Assembly (NCBI RefSeq): GCF_000001735.4
Contig: NC_003076.8
Span: 8,556,001-8,620,000 of the forward strand
Reading direction: 5' to 3'
Source of the DNA: Arabidopsis thaliana
Lineage: Eukaryota; Streptophyta; Magnoliopsida; Brassicales; Brassicaceae
Length of the DNA stretch: 64,000 nt
Shown: piece after piece, positions 1-11,673 of the stretch
How positions within the stretch are numbered: position 1 is the stretch's first letter
How the letters are laid out: each line of letters begins with the position of its first letter
Translations under genes and position numbers: made by a program
The notes under the pieces: model-generated
Told to the model about the DNA's origin: nothing
Seen by the model: only the letters and a program-made list of their open reading frames with translations
The model's database searches: none

Positions 1-2356
1 CGAGTTTTAGCCTTTTTGGATTTTTAAATTTAATATTATATCCTTTAAAAAAATAAAAGTGTGATTGTTGTGAGTTTTCGAGAGGTGTTAATTGTTCCCC
101 TGCTTTTTTATTTTTCGTTCCAATACCATTTAATTATCTACAAATTATTAATTTTGTTATTGCTTTCATTTACTTGCAATTTTCTTTTGTTTTAACTTAA
201 AAACTACGAACAAGTTTTTTGTATGCAATTGTTATTTGTTAATTTGAGTCATGCTACATTTATATTTATTATGTATCATGATATATCATATATATTTGAA
301 AACATAATCACACAATAATTAGCGTCCACCAGTGCACAGAAATAAAAAAAACTTTTGACGAGGTCAAAATATAAATTTAAAATAGTTTATAACCATAATT
401 TATCATATTTTTACAATTGATTTAATATATAAAATTGGATTTAAAAATAGATGTTTAATATACAAAATTGATTAAAAAATAGATATTTAATATATAAAAT
501 TATGTTTTAAAAATTGGAAAAAGCTAGGTAAGCAAATAGATTTTAAAACGAGGTTATTGGAAAGGAAAAAAAAAATTGAATGCAATATCGTAATAAAAAT
601 GGAAAACATATAAACAAAATTAAACACTTGAAAAATAAATAGATGCTCAGTTAACAAAAAAAGTACTCCATAAGAAAGGATTTAAACAATTCACAATGAG
701 ATCAATTCATAAGAGATTTTTATTTTTTACTGCAAACTGAATTTTATTCAAGACTGTAAATCTTTACATAGAATGATATACGTATAATTATAGTTATATG
801 CCTAAATTAAATAATTATTTTAAAAATTGTTGATGTAAAGCTGACCCCTCTGCTCTCTTACTTCCTCCGCCTTTGGCGTTTACTAAACTTTCGGTTTCCG
901 ATTTAATTTGAGTCAAAACATGCGTTATTCTGAAGTGGCATGAATGAGATGATATAATTCATTTTCCAACAAATTATAATACTTTATCTATTTTAAATCA
1001 GTTGTCGTTTAAACCTTTTCATGTCTATTATTATTATTTTTTTTTTTCTGTTTTACTTTGTTTAATATATTATTTTATTTGATATCATCTGTTAATAAGC
1101 TAAAAAACAAGGATAAAATTAGAAAATCTATCAAAACATGCATTGAACAATCCATGAATCCACTAATGTAATTGCCTACACAAATGACATCACTCCCATC
1201 ATATTTTCTATTTCTGATTTAATTTAAGTCAAAGCGTTACTATGAAGAGCCATAAAATATACTTTTACTTTCCAATATATGATAATATTTCCTCCATTAT
1301 AATTTAAATATTGTTCTAAAGCTTGAAATTTGTTTCATAATAAGTGTCATTTTAGATTTCCAATACATAATTTTAAATTAAAAAATCCAATTTTATCTTG
1401 ATATTAATTCATTCAAAATTTATAAAGTATATATTAATAAATAATAAAACGGAAATATAATTTTTCAATTTGTGTGAAAAATCGTAAACAACACTTAAAA
1501 TTAAAACAAAAGAGTATGACGTAATTATTATATACGTTACATGTTTTATTCAAACGTAATTCACACAGAGACATTAACTCTGCCAAACTCTTTATTTCCA
1601 ATTTAATTTGAGTTAATGTATTTATATCATTTGTAAATTAGCGTGAACGACATGATATATTATCATTTCCAACAAATGATAATACATTCATGCTATTTCC
1701 ATTTATTCAAGGTAATCATTATTTTCGTTACTAATATTTGAAAATATTTTCTGCCTTTTCTTGATAACTCCGCATGTTTTAACATACAAAAAAAGTTCCG
1801 CCCTTGTATCGAAAATTCGATGAAACTTACCCACAAAAAAGAAAACATCAATTACAAATAAAAAGCTTATGAGTTTGTGACAAACTCTATTGGCCATCCA
1901 CCAAACTAACCCTTGTACATATTTATGCTTAAACTCTTCCACATTACATGATAAAATTGCTCATTGCTTTAAACTAAAATCAATTAATTTACATGCTCCA
2001 TTTTCAGACTAGGGTTATTATACTATTGCACCACCTACACACATGCTCACTTTTCTAGAAAATATCCAAACAATATTGACTTGACCTTTCACTAAATTAA
2101 AAATGTAAAACAAAAACAGAATCGATAATGAGAAGATAGAGAAAAAGGACAAGAAACAGATAAGCTAAAAGAAAGGACCAAAACACTTACTTTTTCTCCC
2201 TTCGATTAAAAAAAATATCATTAATTTTCCCGAATTAAAAGCACAAAAAATTAAACATTAATTCGCGCAACGAAAAACTAAAATTATATTTTTTTTCAGA
2301 AACGAAAAAAAAAAACTTATGAACAAAGAAAAAAAAATTCAATTTCATCAAAGCAA
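1..2356. other. AT-rich intergenic region
   Basis: Very AT-rich DNA with many homopolymer runs and no reading frame that looks coding. The phrase 'tttaatttgagt(c)aa' followed by 'gatatattatcatttccaacaaatgataata' recurs near 900-980, 1210-1290 and 1600-1690, so the stretch appears to contain diverged repeats of one unit, perhaps a decayed transposon. The last ~250 bp before 2357 are the 3' flank of the OXS3-like gene. I see no RNA gene here. Confidence 0.6.
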
Positions 2357-3172
2357 TTATTGATCATCATCATCATCTTCTTCCTCAATCAGATCTGAAA
2401 GTGCAAAACAACTCCTAGACTTATAAGCTCTGTTCTTGAAAGATCCTTTCCTTACAACAACTTTCTTCACTCCTTCTTCATCACTCGATGATTTATTCTC
2501 ATCAAACCCAGATTTCAGATCTTCTTCATCGTCATCTTCATCATCATCGTCTTCATCTTCGTTTACTGGTAACAGAGGCATAGATTTAGGGTTTTGCCAT
2601 GAATAAAACGATTTTCTTGCTAATTTATTACAGATCTGTAATCTTCTTCTTTTATTCAATGGATTCTCTTGTTTCGCTACTTCTTTAACACTTCCAATCT
2701 CTCCTAAATTCCCAAATGATTTTGATTTCCCTTTGTAATGATTCGATAACCCTCTCCTGCAAGTAACATCAAGAACCCTAAAAAAATTTAATCAAAGAAA
2801 AAAAAAACCTAAAGAGACGATTTTTAGAAAAAAAAACAGAGTAGGTTACTTTGAGGGTAGAGAATCTTCAAGAGAGCTCATTGAAGCTAACCCTCGAAGC
2901 CCTAGCTCCTTAGATGAAACGTCATCGTTTTCGTTTTCGCTTTCTTCTTCGTCTTCTTCGCTATCTCCCGGAGTTCCGATTGATGAACTATCCGATGAGT
3001 AATCCGCCGTTTGTCCTGACCAGATCCGACTTAGACCAGATTCCTCTACTCCTTCTTCGTTTGTTGTCTCGAAAGAGGAAGAGGAAGAGGAAGCTTTCTC
3101 CGTCGCCGGTAGATCGGTGGTTCCGTATTGAGAGACTTCGATGGAGAAGGTTGGTTTAGCCATCAACTCCAT
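2357..3172 (-). CDS. OXS3-like (OXIDATIVE STRESS 3 family) acidic nuclear protein, AT5G24890-type
   Basis: Two coding exons, 3172-2850 and 2756-2357, join in frame (AA|G codon, GT donor, TTGCAG acceptor) to give 240 residues. The N-terminal half is Ser- and acid-rich. The exon junction falls just before the family signature: GLSNHYKGKSKSF, then SVKEVAKQENPLNKRRR, then an RKSFYSWQNPKSMPLLP block. A run of about 17 Asp/Glu follows, and the C-terminus ends in EEEDDDDDQ. This motif order is what I know from the OXS3 family, whose founding member is nuclear and gives tolerance to oxidative and cadmium stress; the exact role of this member is not evident. Start ATG 3172 (MELMAKPTF) is the first in frame; a second ATG three codons later (MAKPTF) could also serve. 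The plus-strand frames over it are shadows. Confidence 0.85.
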
Positions 3173-3359
3173 TACCGTACTTTGTTCAGATCACAAATCA
3201 GACAGATTTGGTCGGAACGAAATATCACGAGTTGGGTTTTTGTTTTTCAGTTTCTGGGTTTCTGTCTCATCAAATCTTTAAGATCACAGACTCAGAGAAT
3301 AGTAGAAATCGCCATGGCAGACAATAGAGGAAAGAAGAAAGAGAGAGAGAAGGGATAAG

Positions 3360-6300
3360 GTTTTTTTCTTTTGGTAATATAAAACTAAAATTGAAGGAAG
3401 AAGATGATAAGGACGATAATTGGATAAAATATATACTCTTGGCTTTTGGGAGATTAATATATATATGTGTGTGTATGTGTATGCGTGATTTTGGTAATTA
3501 ATATCTTTAAATTAATGCTTGTTCTAGTCCTTTGCTTCTCATTTCTGTATTTTTCTTTTTTTTTTTAATTTGGAAAGTTTATTTACAGGATTAGAATTTA
3601 GAAACATTTGTCCCAAAAGCAAAGAAGTGGTATCTTTTAGGGTTGTGGTAATGATACACTTGACAAAGTCAATACTAAAAACTACCATTGGTAGATGTGT
3701 AAAAATCTATTCGTATATTCTTTGCATGAGGGATATATTTTTTGTAAGTAAATAAGATTATCTCTAAGAGAGTTTTTCTTTTTTGGTCATTTTATTAACA
3801 AATGTTTTAATATATGCTGTACAAACTTGATTAGATGTCAAGGAAAAATAGTTATTATTGTAGAATTATTGTTGTAAGTTTTCGACTTTAAATAATTTAT
3901 AAAAAATGGATTAGTAAAATATAATAGTTGTAATAATTTTTTATAGTAAATAAAATAGTTTGTATTACTAATTTAAATAAATATATTATGATGATAGAAA
4001 AATAAAATATAGTAAATATTTTTTTTGGTTATATATTTATGTTAATAATTTTAATTTTTTGTATTTATTTAATGAATTAAAATTTCTATAACTAATAAAA
4101 TATAGGTTTGAGAATTTATTTTCTAACCGCTTAAAAAAAAAAAGAAAAAAAAAATAGGCTGTAAGTTTAAAGGTAAAGTTACAACACTATTGGTACGTAA
4201 TTAAGATTTTAAGAAAAATTAAGAATGTAAGTCAGGTATAACTTACCGCCCAACCAATCATGTACTTATTTGATTGCATTACTAATGTTACTGTTAACAA
4301 TGAATATTAAAAAAAAAAATTTAGAATTTGTTATTGACTGTTATTCAAAAGACTCAAGTGATGGAAAATCATGTTTGTAAATTGTAATTCGAGATCGTTT
4401 TTTCTTAACTCAGTTTGGTTTCCGTTTATTTGATACTATTTGAATTTTGTCCGGTTTTAGTTATTAAATAACTTAAGAATGTGTCCGGTTTTCAATTAAG
4501 TAAAATGTTGAAAACTCCCCACTACAAAAAGTAGAAACGATTAAATTCGGATTTTTGCCCTGTTTTCTTCTATTTTCCTTTAGCACATTTACTCCTTTTT
4601 AAAAAACCTCTTATAGGTGATACCCTCAAGCCTCAATATATGAATAAATAAAAATTTATGCATGTATATGGTTAAATTCGTAGTCTTTTCTAAATTAAAA
4701 TAAATTTATGCATGTATATGGTTAAATTCGTAGTCTTTTCTAAATTAAAATAAATAAAAATATATGCATGTATATGGTTAAATTCGTAGTCTTTTCTAAA
4801 TTAAAATAAATTTAATTAAATTTACATATATTCCGTTAGGTTATAGAAAAGGTTTTAGTTTGGTTTCAAGTTTATATAATTAAATCAAACTGTTTATAAA
4901 TAAATTTTGGTTTAGCTAATTCGGTTTGGTTCGATACTTCGGTATTTGAGAAGACGATCTATAGAGTGGGTGAGTGGGTCACACAACTCAATTAAGATAA
5001 AAGAAAGGAATATTCTATTTAAATATTAATAGATAGCAAAAAAAAAAATATATTGAATTTAATTATATACATATCATATCAAATCCAATGGGCAATGGGA
5101 GCTATTACATCATATTTTGAACTAATCTTTTGTTTTCATACCGTTCTCTTTATGCAAGATTAAAATGTCATTTCTTTTGCTACAATTTGCCAATTGATAA
5201 TTCATTTTGGATATTTATAAATCTAACTTGCAATTTTCTTACTCGAAAGTCCAGATAATATATATCCTCGCTTACATGAAAAGATACAGAATCTTTTTAT
5301 AAATGACCAAATCTATACTTAACTTCTGACCCTACACAAGTCTTAGATCTATTTATGGTATAATGCCAATAAGAGGCATTACAAGTTTCGTGCCATCCTT
5401 GAATATTCATTCTTTACCCTCCTTTTTATATAAAAAATTTTTTCAACATTTTAACCAAAAAGACTAATAATAAACTTCAACGATAAGTTCTTTTTATTTT
5501 TCCTTAAAACCCAATAATGAAATAGAAATGTTTCTAAGACAGTCAGAAAAAGTAATTTAATAGATTGTATTAAACTATTTTGTTACAAAAAAAAAGATCG
5601 TGACGAAATGGTATTTTGCAAATATTCATCGAATTTGTAAGTTGTAGGTAGGTAGAGGAGTAGAAAGGACGATTAACAAATGATTAATTACGTAAAAGGT
5701 TACCTAGAACAAAAAAACGTGATTAATATTAGTTAAAAGTCAGAATTATAAAGGTCAAAGCAAAGTGGCCAATGGGATGATGTTGAGGTCTTCTTATATA
5801 TACTTTTTTTTTTTTTTGTGCAACATATTTACTTAATTTAGAAATTAAAATCATAACATTTGCTCTTCTTGGTGGCAGAGAATCATCCTCAGATGTCCAC
5901 ACCTCTCCCTCTCTTATTATCGTCTCCTTTCAATTTAGTTGTTCATTTTTATATATGTAAAACTTTAAATTTTAGTAATCAATTTTATTGTTGTTATTGA
6001 TTATTAAAGAGAGAAAAAGAAAAGGTAATGTTGGTTTGGTTGGCTAAAACTTTATAGAAAGGTTAATTATAATGCTTCCACCCACAATCTCAAGACAAAT
6101 ACGAAACAAATCATCAAGACACAAGTTTCTTGGCATCTTTCATACATAAATATTAACCTTTAAATGTTATTTAATCTATTAATAACATAAACAACTTCTT
6201 TTAACGAAGGATCTCAAGATTTGATTGAAAGCTCAAATCAATGCGATGACGAGATTAAACTATAAATTAAACATGAGAACTGCAATCAATTATTCATTAA

Positions 6301-7852
6301 CTATGGTTATATAATTTTTTTTTGTTCATTGCCATTAAGCATACCGGTTATATGAGTTAACTCAAACCCAAATAAACCAATACGAAAAGGTTAAAATAAA
6401 AAAGAATTAAGAACAAAAAAAAAGGAATGATAGAATGGCCTTTGTGAACAGTGTATGGAGCCATATAATGAGGCAAGGTTCCGAAGCTAAATATGGTTGT
6501 AGCCTTGTGGGCCTTGTGGCTTGTTGGATTATAAAGTTTTTGTCTTTCCGCATCAGAGAAGATCTATATTTGTTTCTCAAAAGTGAGATCATTTGATCCA
6601 CCTTACTTTCAATTTTCGTCTAACTAAATTATAGAAATATATATAAAAACTATTATCGTTATATTAACTTTTGATTTAGTACAATTTTCTTTCCGAGTTT
6701 AGTTTGGAGAGGTTAAGCATCACATCCATTAAAATTTCAGACAATTCGTAAGTTCGTTTTGAAATGTCATTTGTTCCATTATGATTACCTTTTTAACCCG
6801 ATCATTGCTAAATATGATGACTTTTTAAAAAGATTCAAGAGATTAAAGATTTAGCAAAGGAATTCTAAGAGAAGTCTTAAATAAAAAAGTTGTCTATGCA
6901 ATATCTATCTACCGACTACTGTGTTATAGTCCTGAGTTGATCTCTTACTCATGATCTTTAGTGAAATCAGTCACTCTATCGCCCACCATATACTGATCAT
7001 TGTATTCCACTAGGTGAATATAAACTAAGAGATCGAAAGTGAGCTTGGCTATGAATCCTAGGATGATGATGGCCAATTGAAATCCGCCACATCCTCAACT
7101 ATCCTAGCCCGGATCTTATGATTTTTGGCATTATTCAATTAGTCCTTTTGATTCCCACCTTCGGTAAGTTTTTTCAATGATGACGACTCAGTTAGTAACT
7201 TAAATAGTGTTTGCACGTTTAAATCCTAATCAGTGTTCCAAAGATGATTCATTTCATAGATATTGTAACACTTGAAATTGTATATGTTTACGTACATATA
7301 ATATTCCAAAACTAATATTCTCTATTGGTAACCATAAGTATCGTACGTTGATCGAATTTCGCTCGATGAATATAAACAATGAGATAACCTGTGAGCTTGG
7401 ACAAAAACATGTGGTGATCAAGGCTAGGAACGCAGGCTAAATGAACCGCTGGATGCTGCACGTGACAGTCTAAGAATAGGGAACAGATTTTACCACCACG
7501 TAAGGGACTCAGAGAAAGACTAAAAGCGTGTTTATGGTCGAGCCAGTAACATCTCGAATTAGCCACTTAAAATTAAGCCGGTTACTAATCCGTGTGAGCA
7601 TATATGGTCTACGAGAAAAAGAAAGCAATTGCCTGTTGCGCAAGAAACAAGAAGAATAAATCCTGATTGAAGCAATGATGAAATTTCATCTTACCAAAAT
7701 TAATTTAATTATTGTGGATTCAGTATATATATCATTTTATAGATTTGAGCTGAAAAAAAAAGAAAAGAGAGAAAAAAAGTAAGAGACTTTTGAAATTCGA
7801 ACACACAAAGCAAATTAAATCATTATAAAAGTCTACGGATCACGTAACACAG
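3360..7852. other. Intergenic region between OXS3-like gene and CYP714A2
   Basis: About 4.5 kb of AT-rich DNA with no convincing coding region. It holds a (TA/TG) microsatellite near 3460-3485 and the tandem repeat at 4651-4811 (listed separately). Around 6410-6600 and 6900-7570 base composition is more even. Two pieces there, near 7012-7065 and 7368-7425, share a 'gaatataaac..gagat....gtgagcttgg' pattern, suggesting a diverged duplicated segment or an untranslated transcript. A minus-strand frame at 7312-7566 has no recognisable protein motif. Confidence 0.55.
4651..4811. repeat. Three-copy tandem repeat (50/56-bp unit)
   Basis: The block 'tatgcatgtatatggttaaa' followed by 'ttcgtagtcttttctaaatt' and 'aaaataaa' occurs three times in a row. 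The core 'catgtatatg' begins at 4661, 4711 and 4767, so the first period is 50 bp and the second 56 bp, the latter longer by a short AAATA insertion. Copies are nearly identical, implying recent slippage or unequal crossing-over. Confidence 0.9.
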
Positions 7853-10771
7853 TCAAACAACCCTAATGACAACACCATGTTGAGGCTCTACAAGGAGTTT
7901 ATGGCTTGGAGAGTGCTGATAAGTCGGGGAAAGAGTAAAACTGAACTTTGAGACAATAAGTGAAACAAGCACTTTCACTTCCATCATACCAAAGTTTTTG
8001 CCTACGCATGTTCTTGGTCCAAGGCCAAATGGGATGTATGACTGAGGGTATTTGCAAGCCTTAGAGATTCCCTCACTAAACCTCTCTGGCTTGAAGTCGT
8101 TTGCGTCTGGTCCCCAGATCTCGGGGTCTCGGTGTAAGGCAGGAATGAGTGTCCAAATGCACACTCCTTTTGGCACCACAAGGTCTCCAAGTCTTATGTC
8201 TTTGGATGCTTCTCTTCCCACGATTGGTGCTGGTGGGTATAGTCTCATTGTTTCTTGTATTACCATTGTCACCTATTTTATAACATTTATATATATTAAC
8301 AATAAAATGTTGTTAGATTTTTAAAATAAGCTACATTTATACACTGATTTTGTGTATAAATTCATTCAATGTAAAATTCTCTAACGTTTTCTTTATGATT
8401 ATAAATAAAAGATTACCGTTTTGAGATTAGGAATTGATTCTGCGTCGGGAATGCCATTCTTGCAAGAACTCAAGATTTCATCGCGAATTTTAACCTGCCA
8501 ACTAGGATTGAGAGCGAGGAGCATAAGGCACCAAGACACTGAGACTGCGGTTGAATCATGTCCGGCGAAATAGATGCTCTTGCAATTGTCCACCACAAAC
8601 CGTCTATAGGCTGACTTGTCCCACAAGTTACCATCGCAGCTTCGCATCGCTCCCTCGAGTATCAACTGCATTAGATCCTTCTTGTGAGTATCCTTACATT
8701 CAATTTCCCTCTCCTTAACCGTTTCCCATATAGAAGATTCTAATTCCATCTCAAGCGCATCAATATCCACATCACCATGCTTCTTACTTCCAAACACCAT
8801 ATCACTTGCCACCGTATACTCAACTATATTATATAGAGAAATAGTTTTGCATGGAAGAAGTAGAAAAAATAAATATATCGAAACTTACGTGAAGCCATTG
8901 AATCTGAAGAGGACGCTTCGTTTAGTAATGGCGGTTAAAAGATCCCTAATCATAGAGAATATTGCTTTGCCTTTTGAAAAAGAGCTCCCAAAGCAAGCCT
9001 TAGCGATGACATCAGCTGAGACATCCTTAAGGTCTTCGTCCACTCTTATGTCACAACCCATTTCTCCTCCTCTTTTCACCATCTCTTCCCATTTGTTCAA
9101 CATTGGCATGGCAGATTCCACCATTAAACCAACCATTCCCTTCACCATTCACCAATCAGGCAATCACAACAATATTTCAAATCAATATATATATTAAGAT
9201 TTCTACATCCATATCTTTAATTAGTTCGCAATGTGAATAGAACCTTGATTTTGTCGTGGGTAAACTCATAGGCAATGATACGACGTTGATGGGCCCAATG
9301 AGGCCCATTAGAGGTGATGATGCCATTGCCGAGAATGGGGTTAAGGCGTTTGGTGATGTGAGTGATTCTACCAAGGTTAAGTGTGTTGGTTTGGCTAAGC
9401 TCCTTCACCATTTCCGGGTGGTTTATGTAAAGGTGCTGCTTTAACCCCGTTGAGTATGTGTAAATCCTTCCTTCATTACCGTTTTGTATTAAAAAAAAAT
9501 TACTCCAAACCAATATCAAACTTGGTTCAAGTTCAGCCACGCCCAAATCACAATCATCATGCTCATGCACAACTTTTATTTGTATTGAATTCAATTAAGT
9601 AAATATGTGCGTGGATCATATTTCTCTAATTAATTTAGAATAACCTATATGCAGACGTTTCTACATTTTTATTCTATATATGTGTTGTCTTTGATGGGAT
9701 ATTTTCTTCTATCTGGTAATGGATTTTTCTTCGTGTAACGTTAACTGAGAAAAAGCTTGCAAAGCTGTCTTTTTGTGAATGCAAGTGAAACGTTCAATGC
9801 CTTTTAAGTGGGATGGACCCTACTATGAAGAACATTAACTTTTGAACAATAATTTTCTAATAAAAATGTATAAGTTTTTTTTGAGAAACTTTTGAATGGT
9901 TACAGCGGTCCAAACGAATAATAACATTTACAAACCGGATCGCTTTTTATTTACCATTCATAAATTATAGTTTTTAATATTGGGACTAAAAAAAAACAAA
10001 AAAAAAACACTACACACTAACTGTGGATTGTCTTTAGACTAAATCCACAGCGCTTTGTTGTCCGCCCCAAAAATAATATGGATTACACCGCTGACGGATT
10101 AGTCCGCACTAACCACAAGATCCATTCAAAACCTAAGTTGAAATGATAAGTACCTCTAAAATCCATAAAAATTGAAGGATTTATTATTTAAAATGTATGA
10201 GAAGCCAAGATAATTGAAATCATAATGAAAAAGTTTGAACTCTATCAAAAAACAATATATTTTTTTTAATCTTTTAACCACTAGTGCATTTGGGATTTTT
10301 TTGTTTTTAATGCGATGATATGGCTCGAATATCAAACCCATAAACTTAAAAACTGTGTAAATGAAACTTCATATGTAGTTAATAGATTTATAAATGTTGT
10401 TCTAGTTTACGATTTAAATGAATTTTTTGATATTGTTATATGTATGCATTTTGTACTAAACGAGATTTAAAAAACAAACCGTATTGTTTTCGCCAGTGAT
10501 CGAAATGAGGAAATAGAGAAGAAGAATAGTCATGAGAAATGATGTTATCGCCGGAACAGTGTTTAGCCTCCGACTGAATCCGTTGCATCTCCGACACATT
10601 GCCGTTAAAGATCGACGGTGGAGGACCCTTCACGCCTTGCAACTTTAAACTCCTCCGCATCCTCCACTGCTCCACCACCGCTCTTCCATACACATGATAA
10701 CCTACGCTGAAGATTCCGACAATAACTATGCACCAAATTGCATTTACCGTATGAACAACCAAACTCTCCAT
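7853..10771 (-). CDS. CYP714A2: Cytochrome P450 CYP714A2 (gibberellin / ent-kaurenoic acid hydroxylase, ELA2)
   Basis: Five coding exons on the minus strand: 10771-10480, 9470-9244, 9139-8889, 8804-8417, 8272-7853; the joined frame is 525 residues with no stop. An N-terminal membrane anchor (residues ~10-28) is followed by the basic/proline hinge (QGVKGPPPS), the I-helix AGHDST (337-342), the K-helix ETMR (393-396), PERF (449-452) and the haem loop [10 protein letters not shown] with Cys475. The I-helix has Ser-Thr where many P450s have Thr-Thr. Family knowledge: Arabidopsis CYP714A2 is an ER enzyme that hydroxylates GA12 and can convert ent-kaurenoic acid to steviol, lowering active gibberellin. 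It lies head-to-tail with CYP714A1, a tandem duplication. Odd points: the exon 1 donor is GTTTGT, exon 2 is split by a 104-bp intron (9140-9243) absent from CYP714A1, and intron 1 carries a MITE-like insertion. Confidence 0.93.
9888..10135. mobile_element. MITE-like non-autonomous DNA element, copy 1 (in CYP714A2 intron 1)
   Basis: A ~248-bp segment bounded by 'cttttgaatggttacagcgg' on the left and an inverted 'gatccattcaaaacctaag' on the right, giving imperfect terminal inverted repeats of the type (GG)TTTTGAATGG. The interior contains 'gtccgccccaaaaata' and 'gacggattagtccgc', both shared with copies near 27384-27628 and 32819-33075. No coding capacity. I could not identify a clean target-site duplication, so the exact ends are approximate. 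It lies wholly within intron 1 of CYP714A2 (9471-10479). Confidence 0.65.
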
Positions 10772-11673
10772 TTTAACTTTTTGTCTATTCAGGATCTTTT
10801 ACTTTTTATTTTATTTGCATCTTCACTTCTTGAACCATATTATAGTCAACCAGATTCCTTTTGAACAAATAAGTCCAAAATTTTAGTTTATTAAATCATA
10901 ACTACTTTGAACAAATAAGTTCAATTAGACTAACGAAACAATAAAAATGCAGATATTTATTATTTTATTAAATATTAAATATATTACACAGCAGGGAACA
11001 ATCCTGGGACTCCCGGTTCAGTTTACGCTTGAAAAGCCCACATACTTTTAGCACGACCTTGGCTGTCCAATTGTTCTTGGACTTATATTTGAAAACTTAA
11101 CACGACCTAAACAAAGCTATGGAATAATCTCGGTTTTCTTAGAAACAATGTAGATCTCAAACATTCATCAATCAGTATTCATGATTTTAGCAAATCCAAG
11201 TTATTTACTCTAAATATCTAGTACTAATAGTCTAATAGTGTAAAAAATGATTAAAAGCATTACAAATCTAAGTAGATTCAAGATCCATAACTATATTTAA
11301 GGAAAGACAAAAAAAAACACCCTATCAAATAAGTAGGTAGAGACAGTAGAGTGTATTTATACATAAATTATAATAAAATTAAGGTTAGTAATTTAAACTA
11401 CAACGATTTGTTAATTTTAATGATTTGTTTTATAGGCTTTTAATAACATGCTAGTTACGAATAGTTTTTTAATTTCTTTTTCGAATGAATAAGTTACAAG
11501 CTAGCTAGTTACTTTTAGTAGACAACTGATTTTTTTCGATGACTATTGGTAAATCTGTATATACAGAACAAAAAAAAAAAGATACCAAAGAAAATACTAT
11601 TATAGTACTATAGTGTAATAATATCTTATTATTACACAGGATTAAAACTAAAACCATAAGCTAACGACATATC
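10772..11673. other. Spacer between CYP714A2 and CYP714A1
   Basis: About 900 bp that hold the promoter of CYP714A2 and the 3' flank of CYP714A1, both read on the minus strand. On the minus strand a TATA-like 'actataatatgg' sits about 70 bp upstream of the CYP714A2 ATG, next to a W-box-like TTGAC. Nothing else is recognisable. Confidence 0.5.

Noticed and set aside
7312..7566. 84-codon minus-strand frame downstream of CYP714A2
   Set aside because: No conserved features or splice partner seen; kept only as intergenic sequence.
8052..8324. Plus-strand open frame over the last exon of CYP714A2, with a counterpart over CYP714A1 (11879-12238)
   Set aside because: Both are antisense to well-supported P450 exons; the frame is conserved only because the exon is. 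No protein motif.
10475..10484. Broken donor of CYP714A2 exon 1 (GTTTGT) as evidence for a pseudogene
   Set aside because: GT is present, phase matches the next exon, and the full 525-residue frame is open with all motifs.
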